DNA from: Amoebophrya sp. A120
Taxonomy: Eukaryota > Sar > Dinophyceae > Syndiniales > Amoebophryaceae
Direction: 5' to 3'
Assembly: GCA_905178155.1 (NCBI GenBank)
Contig: CAJINV010000005.1
Coordinates: 2,482,054-2,546,053, forward strand
DNA: 64,000 nt
Part shown: in pieces, positions 1 through 12,700 of the stretch
Numbering within the stretch: the first letter of the stretch is position 1
Layout of the letters: each line of letters begins with the position of its first letter
The notes under the pieces: generated by a model
Databases searched by the model: none
The model's input: the letters and a program-made list of their open reading frames with translations, nothing else
What the model was told of the DNA's origin: nothing
Translations under genes and position numbers: made by a program

Positions 1-3000
1 CGATCGATCTTTCCTCCGAAGCGCCACAGTTCCAGAATTTGTCGACAGCAGTTCCTCCGGGAGGCACCGGCCAGCTGACCACAGGAAACGACGACGAAGA
101 CTACCCGATTAATATGCTTCAGCCCCAGCAGCTCGAAATCACGTCCTTCCTCCCATCCCCAACAAATAACTTTTTGAGCGACACGCTTCTCTCCCTGCTG
201 CGCCTAGCCCCGAAGGGCACGCTTGACTCCGCGGGATGGCGGCGGGTTGGGAGCCTTGCTGAAGACCATAGCTTTAGCTTTATTCCGGCAGAAAGCTGCA
301 TGAAACCTCCTGGCGAGGTTGGAGCTACTTCGTCGGAGGATGCACTAAGTGACGAACCTACAGAATTGGACCTCGCGTGTTTGTACCTGGCTTTTATGAA
401 ATCCATCAGAAACATCGAAACCTACGACCAGGCTCTCATCGACGCCGCTTTCTGCAACACGATCGAGTTGAAGGGATGGTTAAGTCCACCGTCCTCGAAC
501 CGCGAACAACAGCAAAAAATGCCATTGCAGCCGCGCTCCGACAGAAAGATCACCTGGACCTTGGACAGCACACAACTCGGCATCCTGGCCCGATCGCAAG
601 TGTACCTCCGCGAAACTGAGATCGCGGAGAAGGCGGCGACGCTGGGGAGTGCGTTGGAAGGCAAAAGCGACGAATACGGTGCGGCGGAGGAGGATGAGGA
701 AGAGCAGAAATCCCAACTGGCGCACGAGTTCGCCGCGGCCTTCACGGTGCGGAAAAATGATTTAAACCAGCAGCTCGAGGTTCTTTTGGGAACAGCTTTC
801 GAGATGAATGGCGGTGCAGGGGCAACGAGCGTAGGTGTGCCATCAACATCATCTGCGTTGCGGATTCACTGCAGCCGAACGAAGAACCCAGACGGGGAAG
901 AAGAGATCAAAGTGGAAATCAGAACACACGGCGATACTGGTGGACCAGGAGGTGATGTAATAATGGGGAACAATAATTCCATCAAGCAGCAATCATTCTT
1001 CTCAGAGCGGCTTGGTGCAACGAGCAGTCCGATATTTTTGCCGCAAGTACAACGACCTGTGATGTTCCCCCCGACAACTACAACAGGGTCTTCTTCTAGA
1101 GGACCTCGAGTTCTTGTTCAGCACGGTGGCGGTGCTGGGCCTCCTGCAGTTACTGCGATGTCCATGCCCACGGCATCGTTGTCCTCGACAGCAAGACTCC
1201 CCTTCACAGGAGCCACAGCTGCAGCAACAGCAGGTAGAGCCATGGTAAACCACGTGCAAACGGAAGATCTCCGGATCTGGGATAGCACGGACAGCGAGGA
1301 CGATGAGAATGCTTCTACCGTGTCCACCTCCAGCTGGGGAAACAATTTCGAAAGCAACTTCAACAAATCCTTCAACTCGCCAACGAGGTCGCCAATAGGT
1401 AGCCCTGGTGGTAGTCAACAACTGTTGCGGGCACAATCCCCAGAAATCAGCAAAACTATGATGTTGTCCTTGTCACCAAAGCATGTCAGAGCAAAAATCG
1501 ACTCCCGCGCCAGCAGCTCCGCCGGGTCGCGTATGCGGACAGCGTCGTCGAGCCTCAAGGGCGGGAACAACAGGAGAAACCAGCAAAGCCAAAAGATCTC
1601 CGGCCACGCCAGACGGGTTTTGTTGCAAGAAAGACTACTCCGCGCTCAGGACGAGTACGATTTGCCGATGATGCGACGGTGTCTGGAGCGGCTGAAACAA
1701 AAATACGAGATCGAAATCGACAAGGAGCACGCGGACGTGGTACAGCTGTTGGAAGCGTTGAGCAAAGAGTCCGTGATAAGGCAGAAACTGAAACTGACGA
1801 AAGAGGCGCTTGACCGGTCCAATCGGAACAACGGGAATGCTGGCTATGGTGCGACGTTTTCTTCTTCGCAAGTACAAGCTGGCGGTGCGTTTCTGCATGA
1901 CAAACACGGTAGCGTTCTTGCAGGGTCGTCCGCTGCATCGAACAAATCCAGCAGAATCAACAGTGCTTCTTTCTACAGTTCTACGACGAAAGCCGTGCAG
2001 ATTCAGCAGCTTCAGTCAATGCGGTCGGTTCGGATGAGCGCGGCGGAAGCCGGGAATGAATCCGACGAAGACGAGTCGAGTAAATTTACGATTCAGACCT
2101 TCACGGATAAAAATTCTTCTTCACGATATACGGGTCCGGAATTAAGCCAACACACTGGACCGCAAGTCGGAGAGCCACGCCAAACGATCGACATGGTCAG
2201 GCCCTTCGCTGGGTTAGACGACGTTGTCGACGATCATGGAACGAAAACAAATGCGGCTAGTACCACGTCGACAAAAACCAGTGCAGCGAAAGGTGGTCTT
2301 CGTGTCTTTAACTCTACCGCACGACCTCGGACATCTTTTAACCCCGGCGAGAAGATCCGGGTAAACAAGGAACCTGAAGAAACGACGAAGTCGAAGCTGC
2401 TTTCCCCCGCTGCTGGGAAAGAGCAACAATCACCAGGAGCTCCTCCTACTGCGGGTGCAGCAGCTGTTGCACCGGTGGCTGCTACTACAACTTCCACCAT
2501 GACTGCAACTGCTGCTGCAGCTCCCGCCGTACTAAAACCGGAGGACCGGTGGGAGAAGATGGTGGACCAAACGGCCAAGCAAGAATCGCCCCAGATGCTG
2601 TCCAGAAGATTGTCGAATTTGATGTCGCAGGCGGACCAACTGGGGGTTTTGCTAGAGAAGGAAGAGGAAAAAGAGTACATCCAGGCGCAACAGAAGATGT
2701 ACCAGAACCACACCTTCAACGCGGAAGCAATCGCTGCAATCCCGGTACCGGTTCCTTTGCCCGCGCCGGCGCCGAGGGGAGTAGGGAGGGGTTTTGGTGT
2801 CGGAGACGATTTTGACGGTAGCAGCCCGATGCTCGGGATACTGCCGCCTGGAGGAAATAAGCATAATTATTCCGGGTCTATGAACGGTAGTATATTGGGG
2901 AATCATAGCAATTCGGCTGCTGGTGGACCGAGCTTGTACAATCATTCTGGACACCCGCCGGGTACTAGTACGCCGCCAAATCTTTCCGCTACGAACGTGT

Positions 3001-6000
3001 CAGGGTACGTGCCACAGGGGCAGCACAGTTCCTCAAACTCCGGTGGACCTGGCACGGGTACTTCTAGCGCTGCATTTGCTGCAGCTGGATTTGGCACAGC
3101 AGCCGCCGGCGCCGGTGTAGTGACAGGAGCGGTTATTTCAGCCTCTCCCTCCCCTCCTACCGGTCCAGTATCTCAACAGGCACAACACCATCACCCCTCC
3201 GCTTTTATGATCCCGCCAGTGTCCTCCGGTTTTTCCGAGGACTCCGCTGATCACAACAACAATGGCTACCCGCGCGACACCACCATGTCGGCCATGACAA
3301 CAACCTTCTCTCCGACCCAGAAAGCCCTCGCCGACGCGGAAATGAACCGCTGGGCGATGAATTTGGAGCAAAGACTAACCTAAGTAAAAACGTACCCACA
3401 CCAGAGTTGTCATGCAGATTTGCAATGACAGGAACATTTGTAATGCGCATCTTCATGAGAGGCATTTCCAGTCGTGTTTTGACATTTGTAATGCTGTAAA
3501 CACGATGAGGAGATGGGTTTGTCATGCGACTGCACTTGCTAACCTGCACTACACTGCGGAGTGCAACTTGTCATGCGTGACTCCCAAAACTTCTCGGCTT
3601 GTGTTGCAAAATCTCCATCCTGACTCTGGTGTGGGTACGTTTTTACTCAGGATAAAGACTCGCCCGGGACAACGGGGACCCCCACCCGCTCGGCGGAACC
3701 GCACACCGCAGCTATCAAATGTAAAAATGTCTGGGTCTGGAAACTTGTGATGCTGGGTGGCGTCTCATGATGAGGCTACAGATGCTGGCTCAGCGTGACA
3801 AGTTTCTGAGTTCCTAGGTGTTGCCTATTCTGCATGACAAACTGCGCTTCTGCATCACAGAAAAACGGAGCTCTTGGGTAACGTGAATGACAGATTTAAG
3901 AGTCATGCCAGACAAGCATGACAAACATGAATTCTTCCAGACCCAGACATTTTTACAGTTGATAGCAGCTACGAAAGCTCGATGGAAAGCCCGCCTTTGC
4001 AACCGAGGGGGAATTATCCAATGCAAAAATGTCTGGGTCTGGAAACTTGTGGTGCAAGGAAGGGAATATTGAGCACACTGTAATGCGCACCCCAGAATTA
4101 CAAGTTTTTCCGTGGTTCAGAGTTGCGTATTCCGCATGAGAAACTGCGTTTTTGCATGACAGACAAGAGGACCTCTTCGCAGGCACGCAATACAGAGTTT
4201 AGAGTCATGCCAGACGAGCATGACAAATTTCGCAATCTCCCAGACCCAGACATTTTTACATTTGATAGCATTCCTCGCGGCACCACGGCTTCCTACATGC
4301 CGAAGCAGTCAGTTGTCTCTTCTGTCGTGACGAATGAGAACATCGCGGGAGGTGGGGCAGGAGGTGCTGCAAGTACTGCTCTTGATTTGTCCCCAACAGG
4401 TACCGCTGGAAGTGATCAAGCGGACAAGAAGTACGACGTTGCAGAGCTCGACGTCTTTTCCCTCCGCCACTTCCCGAACCTGCGGGAACACAGCGACAAT
4501 ACTCTTGGTTGGGTGTTCATGGATATGAAATGCAAAAGCATCGTACTAGTATAAATTGCATTACAAATTCACTTAGCGTTACAAATCAAAGTTGTAATGC
4601 GGATTTGCCTTTGTAAAAGAGATTTGTAATGCATAAACGCAATTAGTACGAGTGCGATACTTTTGCAGTCGATAATGGACGACGAAGTCTGGCAGAACAC
4701 CCCACCGAGATTAAGGTACCAGAAAGAGCTATCAAATGTAAAAATGTCTGGGTCTGGAAACTTGTGATGCTGAGTGGCGTAGCATAAGGAGGCCACAAGT
4801 GCTGGCTCAGCATGACAAATTTCTGAGCTTGTAGGTGTTGCCTATTCTGCATGACAAACTGCGTCTCCGCATGAAATCTGTTCTAACGCCACGGTATTGG
4901 CAGAGGCTAAATCTGTTCTAGCGCCACCCTGACAGGAGTCAAAGGTCAAAGCGATGCGATACGATACGCATGACAGAAAAAAACGTCTCTTGGGCAATGT
5001 GCGTGACAGATTTAAGAGTCATGCCAGACAAGCATGACAAACATGCATTCTTCCAGACCAAGACATTTTTACATTTGAAAAGAGCCGCTGGACGAGCCTT
5101 TGTGCGATTTCCCGAACTTCACGGACAAGTGGGGCCGGCATTTGAACATCGACCCTTTGGCTTTAGATGTTTTCCGGGTGATTCTCTCCCTGTCGGGGTC
5201 AGCGCCGAAACAGCACTACGACACGTTGTATAAGGATTTGGTCGAGGATTGTCAGCAGTTCCGGCCCTTGGTCGACGAGGTGTGGGTGCAGATTTTGAAA
5301 CAATTGTCCATGTGTCCGTCCAAGATAACGAGGAAGAATTTGTGGTTGCTTCTGAACAAACTGGTCAAGCACGTCTATTACGAGCGGGTCCTGACCGGGG
5401 AGGTGATCACGAAAGAGCAGAACATGATCGACGAACTCGCGTACGAGCTCGCGGTGTCGAAGCGCTCCTCCGGGAACACGTTGGCAGCTGCTCAGAGGCA
5501 AAACTTAACGACCGGCGAAAATACTCGACCGCAACTGTCTCTGGTGGCCGAAGAACCTCCTTCAGGGACAACCTCCAGTCATCTGCAGTCGTCTGTTCAA
5601 CAAAATCCTGCACGACAGGGGGCAGGCGGCTCGCCGCAGATTGACGTGACCCCGACTCCTGCACCCGTTCCTGCCTCTTCTCCTGATGACGACTCCGAAG
5701 CGGCTCAAGCCGCTTCCTCCAAATTTTGGTTTAAGCACTTCGCTCGGGTGTACCGCTTTGTCCCGTCGAAACAGCTATCCGTGTTCGTCGTCGCGTTCTT
5801 CCGCCGCTTGATATGGATTGCAAAAATGTCTGGGTCTGGAAGGTTGGAACTTGTGATGCTAACTTTGGACTCTAAAAAAATTCTGTATTGCATGACCAGC
5901 AAGAGGAGTCCGGTTTGTGCTACGCGTGGAGGGCATTTGTCATGCGGAATAGGCATCGAGAAGCCCTCAAAAAATATGCATTGCTAGGGTATGCATCACA

Positions 6001-8978
6001 GACATCATGGCTCATGCAAAACGTGCATAACAAGTTTCAGAATCTTCCAGCCCCAGACATTTTTACAGTTGATACTTGATCCACTTCGACGAAATGCGGG
6101 CGAACGCGGTGCACCTGCTGCGGAATCTGCAAGCGCAGGTGGTCGCGCAGGTGCAGGACGACGCGAAAGCGGCCATGAGATTCAAGGTGTGGCACCAGGA
6201 GGAGCGGAAGTTGCAAAAAAGAGAGAGGGAAATGATGCAGCAGGGGATGCTCTCTGCAGGTGGAGCAGCGTCAGCATCTACTTCCGGAGCAACAGCAGGT
6301 ACAGCTTTAATACCTGGTGCTAGGACGACGTCGAGTGTGGGCGGTAGAAGTTCTTCTCCTGCTGGCTCCAATAATTCGGTCACGAATTCGCCCAGCACAC
6401 GGACGAACTTGATAAACGCGACCAGTCCGAGGAGCCGCTTTATGATGCTGAAAGGCGTAGATCCGATGGAGGACTGGAGTGTCATGGAGGGCACAGCGGT
6501 GTTGACGAAAGCGTCATCGCCGAAGGGGGGCGCACCGCCGGTGGGGACCACAGGATCATCTAGAGACAAGGACAACAAGCTGCTTTCGCCGCCAGCAGGT
6601 GGGAGTGAAAACAGTAACACTATGTTCGGAGCCGCTGAGCAGGGGGATTTCGGTGGCGATTTTTCGCATCATCATCATCTCGAAGATCCCACAAGCTCCC
6701 TAAATAACGACGACGACGACGAAATCGATGAAGCGCTTTTACTCGCGATGGGCTGGCGACCGCTGCCGAACATTTTTCAGCATATGGATTGCAAAAGTGT
6801 CTGGGTCTGGAAGGATGCAACTTGTGATGCTGCATTTGGATTCCAAAAACATCTGTATTGCATGAGCAGCAAAGGGAGTGTCTTTTTGCTACGGGAAGAA
6901 GGCATTTGTCATGCGAAATAGGCATCCGGAAGCCCTCAAAAAATCTCTGATGCTAGGGCATGCATCACAGACATCATGGCTCATGCAAAACTTGCATGAC
7001 AAGTCTCAGAATCTTCCAGACCCAGACATTTTTGCATTTGATACAGCACAAGGCGACGCAAAAAGCGTTCCTCGAGCAGGAGAAGAAGGAGAAGGCGGTG
7101 TTGCAGGAGGAAGCGCGCTATGCATTGCAAATATGTCTGGGTCTGGAAAGTTGTGATGCAAGGAAGGGAATAGTGAGGGCACTGCAATGTGCTGCCCAGC
7201 ATGAAAAGTTTTTCCGTGGTTTTGAGTTGCGTACTCCGCATGAGAAGCTGCGTTTTCGCATGACAGGCAAGGGGAGCTCTTCGCGGCCACGCAATACAGA
7301 GTTCAGAGTCATACCAGATTAGCATGACAAATCTCGCAATCTCCCAGACCCAGACATTTTTTCAGTTGATACGCGCCGGGCCTTGCAGAAAAAGAAGGCG
7401 GAAGAGAACATTCTGCTGACGGAGCAGTTCCGCGTTGGGAAGGGGTTGACTGGTGGCTTGTCCGGTGGAGTAAATAATTCGGAAAGGCAAACCTCGCCGA
7501 CCACAAATGGGAGAACAAACAATCCTCCGAAACTGTCGGAGAGAGCGCTAAAGGCGAAGTTCGACAATGTGGAAGCGGACGAGATAAAGGAGAATTCTGC
7601 TGCAGGAGGAGGGCTGGGTAAAAATAATCCAGCGAATGTCGAAGACGAGGATGACGACACGAAGACTTTGGTCGGCGCGGGAAAGATCGACCTGGGCCAC
7701 AACGCAGAAAATGACCAACTCGCGTATTTGGTTTTTTTTTTTTTCCGATGAAAGTTTAAGTTTCGCTTTCGTTTCCTAGTAGAGCGCCATCGCCTATACC
7801 GTATAGGCCTTCATTGTTTTGTGTGCACAGCATACAAATTTGTATTTTTCCCACGACCGCATTGATTCATGTGCAAGTGCACGTCCTTTCAAATTTGTCA
7901 AAATCCGAACCTCACAGCACCATCCTCGAGGGCGATGAGGAGGAGCCGCAGGAAGAATCCTTCTTTGGCTCCTTTTTCTCGCAGCAGCAGCCCGACCCGA
8001 GGTTGGAGAGGTCCAGGTATTCCAGAAGGCAGTCGGTGTTTCTATGGCGTTCTCAAACGTTACATTCTCAACTGTTAAGTACATGAATTTGTAATGCAAG
8101 ACTAGCACAGGTGAGAGGGAGAACCTTGCGCGTCTTGCATTACAGGTTTAGTGCGGATTACAGTGCTACTTAGCCCTCCGGGAATTTGTCATGCGAAGCA
8201 GCTTGATCGTCTGGCGGGTCATGGTCATTTTGCATGACAAATCATGTAACACCAGTCGAGAATGTAACGTTTGAGAACCCCATAGTTTCTCAAAACCTAC
8301 GACCTGGAAAACAGCCGGCTACTCCAACGGAGAAAGCGACGGGACCAGAAGAAGCGCGCCCAACTACAGCATCAGCAGCCGGCGGCGAATCAGGACGGCG
8401 GGATGTTCGGCGGTTTGTTCGGTTACACGATCCCGGAGGACGAGGAATTGAAAATGGATGAGGAACAACTACCTGGCGCAGCAACCCTGGACAGCCCAAA
8501 CGGAACATCAAAACTTGGCAATGACCACGACTTCCGCGAGTCCAGCTTTGAGGGCGCGCCCATAGCGGGCAGGGCCAGCGAACAGAACGACTTGTCCAAG
8601 TTACCCCACCGCGGTAAGAGTTCTCGCTGGACGGATAACGGACGGCCACCGATTCCTCTAGGGTCTCGCTGGACGGACCACAACAGCAAGATGCACTCGC
8701 AGGACAGCGCGTTTAGGGAAGTATACAACGATCCAAACTACTTGCAGCAGCCCGGTGCGGGAGCTCCCGGCAGTCAGCATTATCGGTATTCCGTCCCGGA
8801 TTCGGTCGTGGCGAACCAGCTGAAGCCGTTTCAGTCCGAGCAGCACTACAGTCAGGATAACTTCAATCGGCAGCGGGTGCGGAGTAGTTTGTACAGCGAC
8901 GGTCTGACCATGATGGACAGCGAGACAGAGGGCGATGATACGGGGTCGGTTTACACCCTGGGGTTTGGGCGGCAGTAG
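1..8978 (+). CDS. MyTH4-like, low-complexity/coiled-coil protein (5' partial, introner-riddled)
   Basis: The frame is open from base 3, so the gene starts upstream of the window. My exon model is 3-3375, 3660-3712, 3970-4014, 4273-4523, 4680-4729, 5086-5811, 6080-6782, 7049-7118, 7377-7730, 7931-8042 and 8290-8978 (TAG), giving 2141 residues in one frame. About 1100 N-terminal residues are Ser/Gly/Ala/Thr-rich with short charged helices. Around residues 1235-1400 the spliced product has a MyTH4-like core: RYQKEPLDEPL, then a hydrophobic stretch, then LVDEVWVQILKQL and NLWLLLNKLVK, matching the family pattern of LxDEhxxQhxKQ followed by a WxLL helix. MyTH4 domains occur in myosin and kinesin tails and bind microtubules. 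The core becomes continuous only when the introners at 4524 and 4730 are removed, which supports both calls. The C-terminal third is Lys/Glu/Gln-rich coiled coil and low complexity. No motor domain is visible; it could lie upstream. Confidence 0.8.
3376..3654 (+). mobile_element. Introner, family B, 279 bp
   Basis: It starts TAACCTAAGTAAAAACG and ends with the inverted form CGTTTTTACTCAGGATA. It is flanked by the 5-bp direct repeat AAGAC (3371-3375 and 3655-3659). Removing element plus one copy joins exon 1 to exon 2 in frame and removes the stop at 3381. Confidence 0.85.
3713..3964 (+). mobile_element. Introner, family A (subtype 1), 252 bp
   Basis: The ends are TATCAAATGTAAAAATG and its complement, ending TTGATA, with ATGTCTGGGTCTGG just inside both ends. 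The TSD is GCAGC (3708-3712 and 3965-3969). The interior is nearly identical to the elements at 4730 and 57207. Confidence 0.92.
4015..4267 (+). mobile_element. Introner, family A (subtype 2), 253 bp
   Basis: It runs TATCCAATGCAAAAATG to CATTTGATA with the family A inner TIR. Flanks GGAAT and GCATT look like a decayed TSD. Removing 5 bp with the element keeps the frame. Only 45 bp of exon separate it from the previous introner. The interior matches the element at 7119. Confidence 0.85.
4524..4674 (+). mobile_element. Introner, family C, 151 bp
   Basis: It starts TATGAAATGCAAAAGCATCG and ends CGATACTTTTGCAGTCGATA. The TSD is ATGGA (4519-4523 and 4675-4679). Precise removal rejoins the MyTH4-like region in frame. 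Confidence 0.9.
4730..5080 (+). mobile_element. Introner, family A (subtype 1), 351 bp, with internal insertion
   Basis: The left end is TATCAAATG; the right end is CATTTGAAA, a changed GATA. The TSD is AGAGC (4725-4729 and 5081-5085). About 100 bp near 4873-4970 are absent from its close relatives and contain a 19-bp repeat, one base different, at 4874-4892 and 4909-4927. Confidence 0.9.
5812..6074 (+). mobile_element. Introner, family A (subtype 3), 263 bp
   Basis: It runs TATGGATTGCAAAAATG to a GTTGATA end with the inner family A TIR. The TSD is CTTGA (5807-5811 and 6075-6079). The frame is kept on removal. The interior resembles the elements at 6783 and 56114. Confidence 0.9.
6783..7043 (+). 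mobile_element. Introner, family A (subtype 3), 261 bp
   Basis: It runs TATGGATTGCAAAAGTG to CATTTGATA. The TSD is CAGCA (6778-6782 and 7044-7048). Removal joins a coiled-coil segment in frame. Confidence 0.92.
7119..7371 (+). mobile_element. Introner, family A (subtype 2), 253 bp
   Basis: It runs TATGCATTGCAAATATG to CAGTTGATA. The TSD is CGCGC (7114-7118 and 7372-7376). Only 70 bp of exon separate it from the preceding introner. Confidence 0.92.
7731..7930 (+). other. Conventional GT-AG intron, 200 bp
   Basis: The donor follows TATTTG and opens with GT plus a T-tract; the acceptor is CTCGAG at 7930. This choice keeps the frame on both sides. No inverted repeat is visible at the ends. Another acceptor could serve, such as the AG near 7919. 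Confidence 0.55.
8043..8284 (+). mobile_element. Introner, family D, 242 bp
   Basis: It starts TATGGCGTTCTCAAACGTTA and ends with the near-perfect complement, ending CCCCATA. The TIR is about 30 bp. The TSD is GTTTC (8038-8042 and 8285-8289). Removal joins the last two exons in frame. Confidence 0.9.
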
Positions 8979-9735
8979 TGAGCTCCGCCCATGTGCTGAA
9001 AAGATCTAAAGGAAAATCTGCGACAAGGAAGCTATGCCATATCTCCACATACCGTGGCTGTGCCGCTTGTTACAATTAGCGCATTCATCACCACACGACA
9101 CAGAAACAGTAATCGAACAATTCTCTTCAGCGACAGATCTATCACGTTCACGATCACGGGGTGAAGAGCGTGAGACGCTGCCGCCCTCTTCACACGACTT
9201 TGTACGAGCATTCTTCATCGCAAGTAGCTACTACAGATCAAGATCAAGTTGTTGTGGGGAGGTTCCCAGGTGATCACGAACAGATCAAAAAGAAAACATT
9301 CACATTGGCTTTCTCTGCGTTGTTTTTCCAGTTCAAAAGCAGATCAGAGAACGAGGAGAAGCTAACGCCCTTCATTTTTTCGTTTTCCAGAAAATCGTGA
9401 TGAGAGACGGCAGCTTCTATTGTTGACTCGTTCGGGCTGGTGGGGAAGCGAGTGAGCGATCATCTTGGAAAAACGTGCCTTCAAATTTGTCTCGAAAAAT
9501 TGATAGCGGCTCTACAGCGGAGGTTTGATGTAAACTATATGGTCTACAACTTATCTATGGCTTAGGCTTTGAATAGCACTTACAATGTACTACAACATAA
9601 GAGCCAAATAAATGACTTCCAAGCGAATTTCTTTCATTTTGAGTTGTTGTTTTTCACGTTGTACGTCAGAAGCGAACATGTGAATTTGAATATCGATCCT
9701 CTGCGTGAGTGGCAAAGAAGAGTTGTCGCACTGCC
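8979..9735 (+). other. Intergenic region
   Basis: About 750 bp between the MyTH4-like gene and the first sacsin-like gene. Only short open frames are present, without recognisable products. A GT...TTTTCCAG pair (about 9270 to 9391) could be an untranslated leader intron. No promoter element could be named. Confidence 0.5.
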
Positions 9736-12700
9736 ATGCCAGCAGACCTCAAACGCCCCCGCGCAGGGGAATCGCCAAAGGCGACAAAGGCGACCAAGAA
9801 GGATGTCGCGGCGCGGCCTCCTCCCTCGGACTCAGAATGGGAACAAGAATTCTCTGAGATGTCGGAGCCTGAAGCCGCGGGCCAGAAGCAGCAGACTATG
9901 GCGCAGTGCATAGCGACAACAATCCGTGACTACCCTTCGGAGAACACGGTGAAAGAGTTTGTCCAAAACGCCGAGGACGCAGGAGCGACGGAATTCGCAA
10001 TGTATAGCTGCCCTTTATTTCTCTTTGTGTTCTTTTAAGCTCCTTATCGCTATCCCATACCACTCCTCAGGCAACGTTGCGCGCATTGTAAACCACATAG
10101 TGACGAAGACGAAATAAATGCAACAGGTACGTCGACGAACGCGAGGCGCCGACCGACAGGCTGATATGCTCTTCCACCCGGGAACTCCAGGGGCCTACCT
10201 TGGTCTTCCGAAACAACGAAATCTTCACCGCGGAGGATTTCGCACAAATCTTGCAAATGAATCAAGGCTCCAAGAAAGGAAAAACGGGGAAAATCGGGCG
10301 ACACGGTGTCGGGTTCAATTCGGGGGCGAACTTTGGCGACATGCCAATTATTGTGTCTGATGCCACCATCCAGGTTCTGGATTCAAGGCTGTATTTGAAG
10401 AACGCAAAGCGGGTCGAAATTGCTAAGGGACACTTTCACGACTGCTCCACTTCGAAAGACGAGCCTGGTAAAAAGTTCAAGCCGCACCAGTTACAGCGGC
10501 CGACCCTTCGTAATCAATTTGGGCGGTTTACTTGGCCGCCGTATAACCTGAAAACCGAGAAAGGCGATCGGTTTGACGAGACGCTGGTGGGCATCGCGTT
10601 GCGGAAGAAGCTGATTGAGACCGGAGAGGCGCAGCTAAGCAAGAACTTGTGGACCCCGGAATCCGTGCACAACCTCCTTGCCCCGCTCCTGGCAAACGAG
10701 GTGCGGCTATATCTACTTTTTCTGCGGAGTGTCGAGAAAACAACATTTGCGCTGATCCCGAAGGAAGCACCAAAAGATCAGCCGCTCGACATGAATAAAC
10801 TGCGGTATTTGCAAGTGTCTGCTTTGCGTGAGAAACAGGCAGCTACGCCTGGCAGTGACGGTGTTGGCACTCGCGTGACACTGACGCAGGAGGAGCTGCA
10901 GCATGCCGGTGACAGTACTAAGAAGTCGCAGATCATCAGCTACGCGAACTTGTCGAAAGCGTTGAAAAACTGCGACGTGACCAGTCGTGGGGCGAAAAAC
11001 AAAAAGGCGCTCGCCAGAACTACAGATAGCGCACCGCTGCCATCGACGAAGATGAAAATCTGGACAGAACAATACGACGTCGAAACGGTTGGCAAGGCCT
11101 CTGTAGCTGCTGTGCGAACTACTAGCGAGGACTCGCCGCACACTTCTTACGGTGCGCTGGAAGAGACGACGCACAACACTGGCTACGTGTTCGCCGGGCT
11201 TCCGGTTCGGGGACTGCAAACCAACTGCTCCTTGCACATCCACGGGCTCTTCGACTTGTCAACAGACCGCAAAACGCTCCGGATAAACAAGGACACTTCC
11301 GGAGCTGGTGAGGAAGAAACCCGCAACAACTTGCGTATTCTGAAGGACGCCGCATGCGCAGCCCGAAATCTGATCGAGCGCCGTGCTGCTGAAACGAAGT
11401 GCATGCCAGTGGCGTTGTTTCCAAAATACGTCGGGGAGGCCGAAACGGCCGGACGGTACTTGAGCGACTATTTCTACACGGAGGCGTTGCCAAAGCGTCC
11501 GCAGATTCATTGCACCATCGGGGGCGAGATATTACAATCATTCGACTGCCTGCTCATGGCACCAGAGGATGAAGCGGCAAAATCGCCGACACTGCTTGAA
11601 GCCTTTGTGCAGCTCGGTGTTCCAGTCGTCCGTCTGACGGAAGAAGTGATCAATCTGTACGAGAAGAAGGCAAATTTTGGTGACGATGGTGCAGCAGAAG
11701 ATGCAGCGCGGCCCAGTTTCAGTTCGTCCATCACTATCACAAAGTCCTCGAAAGAAAGCAGTGGTACAAGTAAAGCGCACGCAAGCACAGCGCGGGGAAG
11801 CGGACTAGTATTGGCAATATCGAAAACAACCGGTAGTAAATCCAGCGGAAATCTTCATTGTGGCAATCTCCTTCCGCGACGTTTGACACGCGAGAGTTTG
11901 TATGGCTGCCTGATGAAGAAATTTCGTCAGGCGCCGGAGTCAATGTGGAAAAATACAACTTCATCTAGCACATCAACATCAAAAACCGACTGCAAGAGGA
12001 CCACTGTAGTAGACCTTGCGCTCGCAGTTTTCAAATACTTCGTCGACGATCAAAACTTTGACCTGGAGAAGCTCGAAGGCCTGAAGCTGTGCCCGGTTGG
12101 TAACGAGACCGTGCGAGTTTTCGACTCCCAAAAGCCGGTGGTATGCGGGCGCACGTCTTACGCACGAGAAGTTGCACAATCACTGCAAAGCTCGATGGTT
12201 TTGCACCCTGATGCAGTTGCGATCTTGCTCAACGTCTCTGCCGGAACTGTGACTACAAGATTCGGTGCAGCAGCGAGGGAATCGTCAAGCGCTACCTCCG
12301 ACGAGGCAGAAACCATCGCGAAAAAAAACGCGGAGGAAGCCGTCAAGCGGCTCGGCCAGCTGACGGAAGGACTGACTCCGGAGAGCCTCGCGGATGCGGT
12401 GAAAGAAATGGAAAAGAAAAATCAATCTCTTTCCAATCGCATCGCACCCGGCACGGTTGAATTCGCGTTGGACGTGTGCCGCTGGCTTCTGAACGACATG
12501 TCGGGCGATCTCACAAGACTGGCAGACCGTCAGCTGCTGGACGAAATTCCAATGTGGTGTATTGCGACGGCAGGTGCAGACACTGCAGCAGTAGAAAAGG
12601 TACAGGCTCTCCTACCGTGGAAGAACCACGACCAAATCGTTGGCTCGGGGTTCAAAAGCTGCAAGCACGTCCTGCACCTCTGCAACATCTCGGTGTTGGA

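Noticed and set aside
3713-4267. CRISPR-like array from repeated, similar segments
   Set aside because: The repeats are whole TIR elements about 250 bp long separated by coding exons, with TSDs; no short direct repeats with uniform spacers and no cas genes.
10003-10127. Treating the sacsin gene 1 intron as a typical introner
   Set aside because: The ends pair weakly and the in-frame join shares two bases rather than five; the evidence is insufficient.
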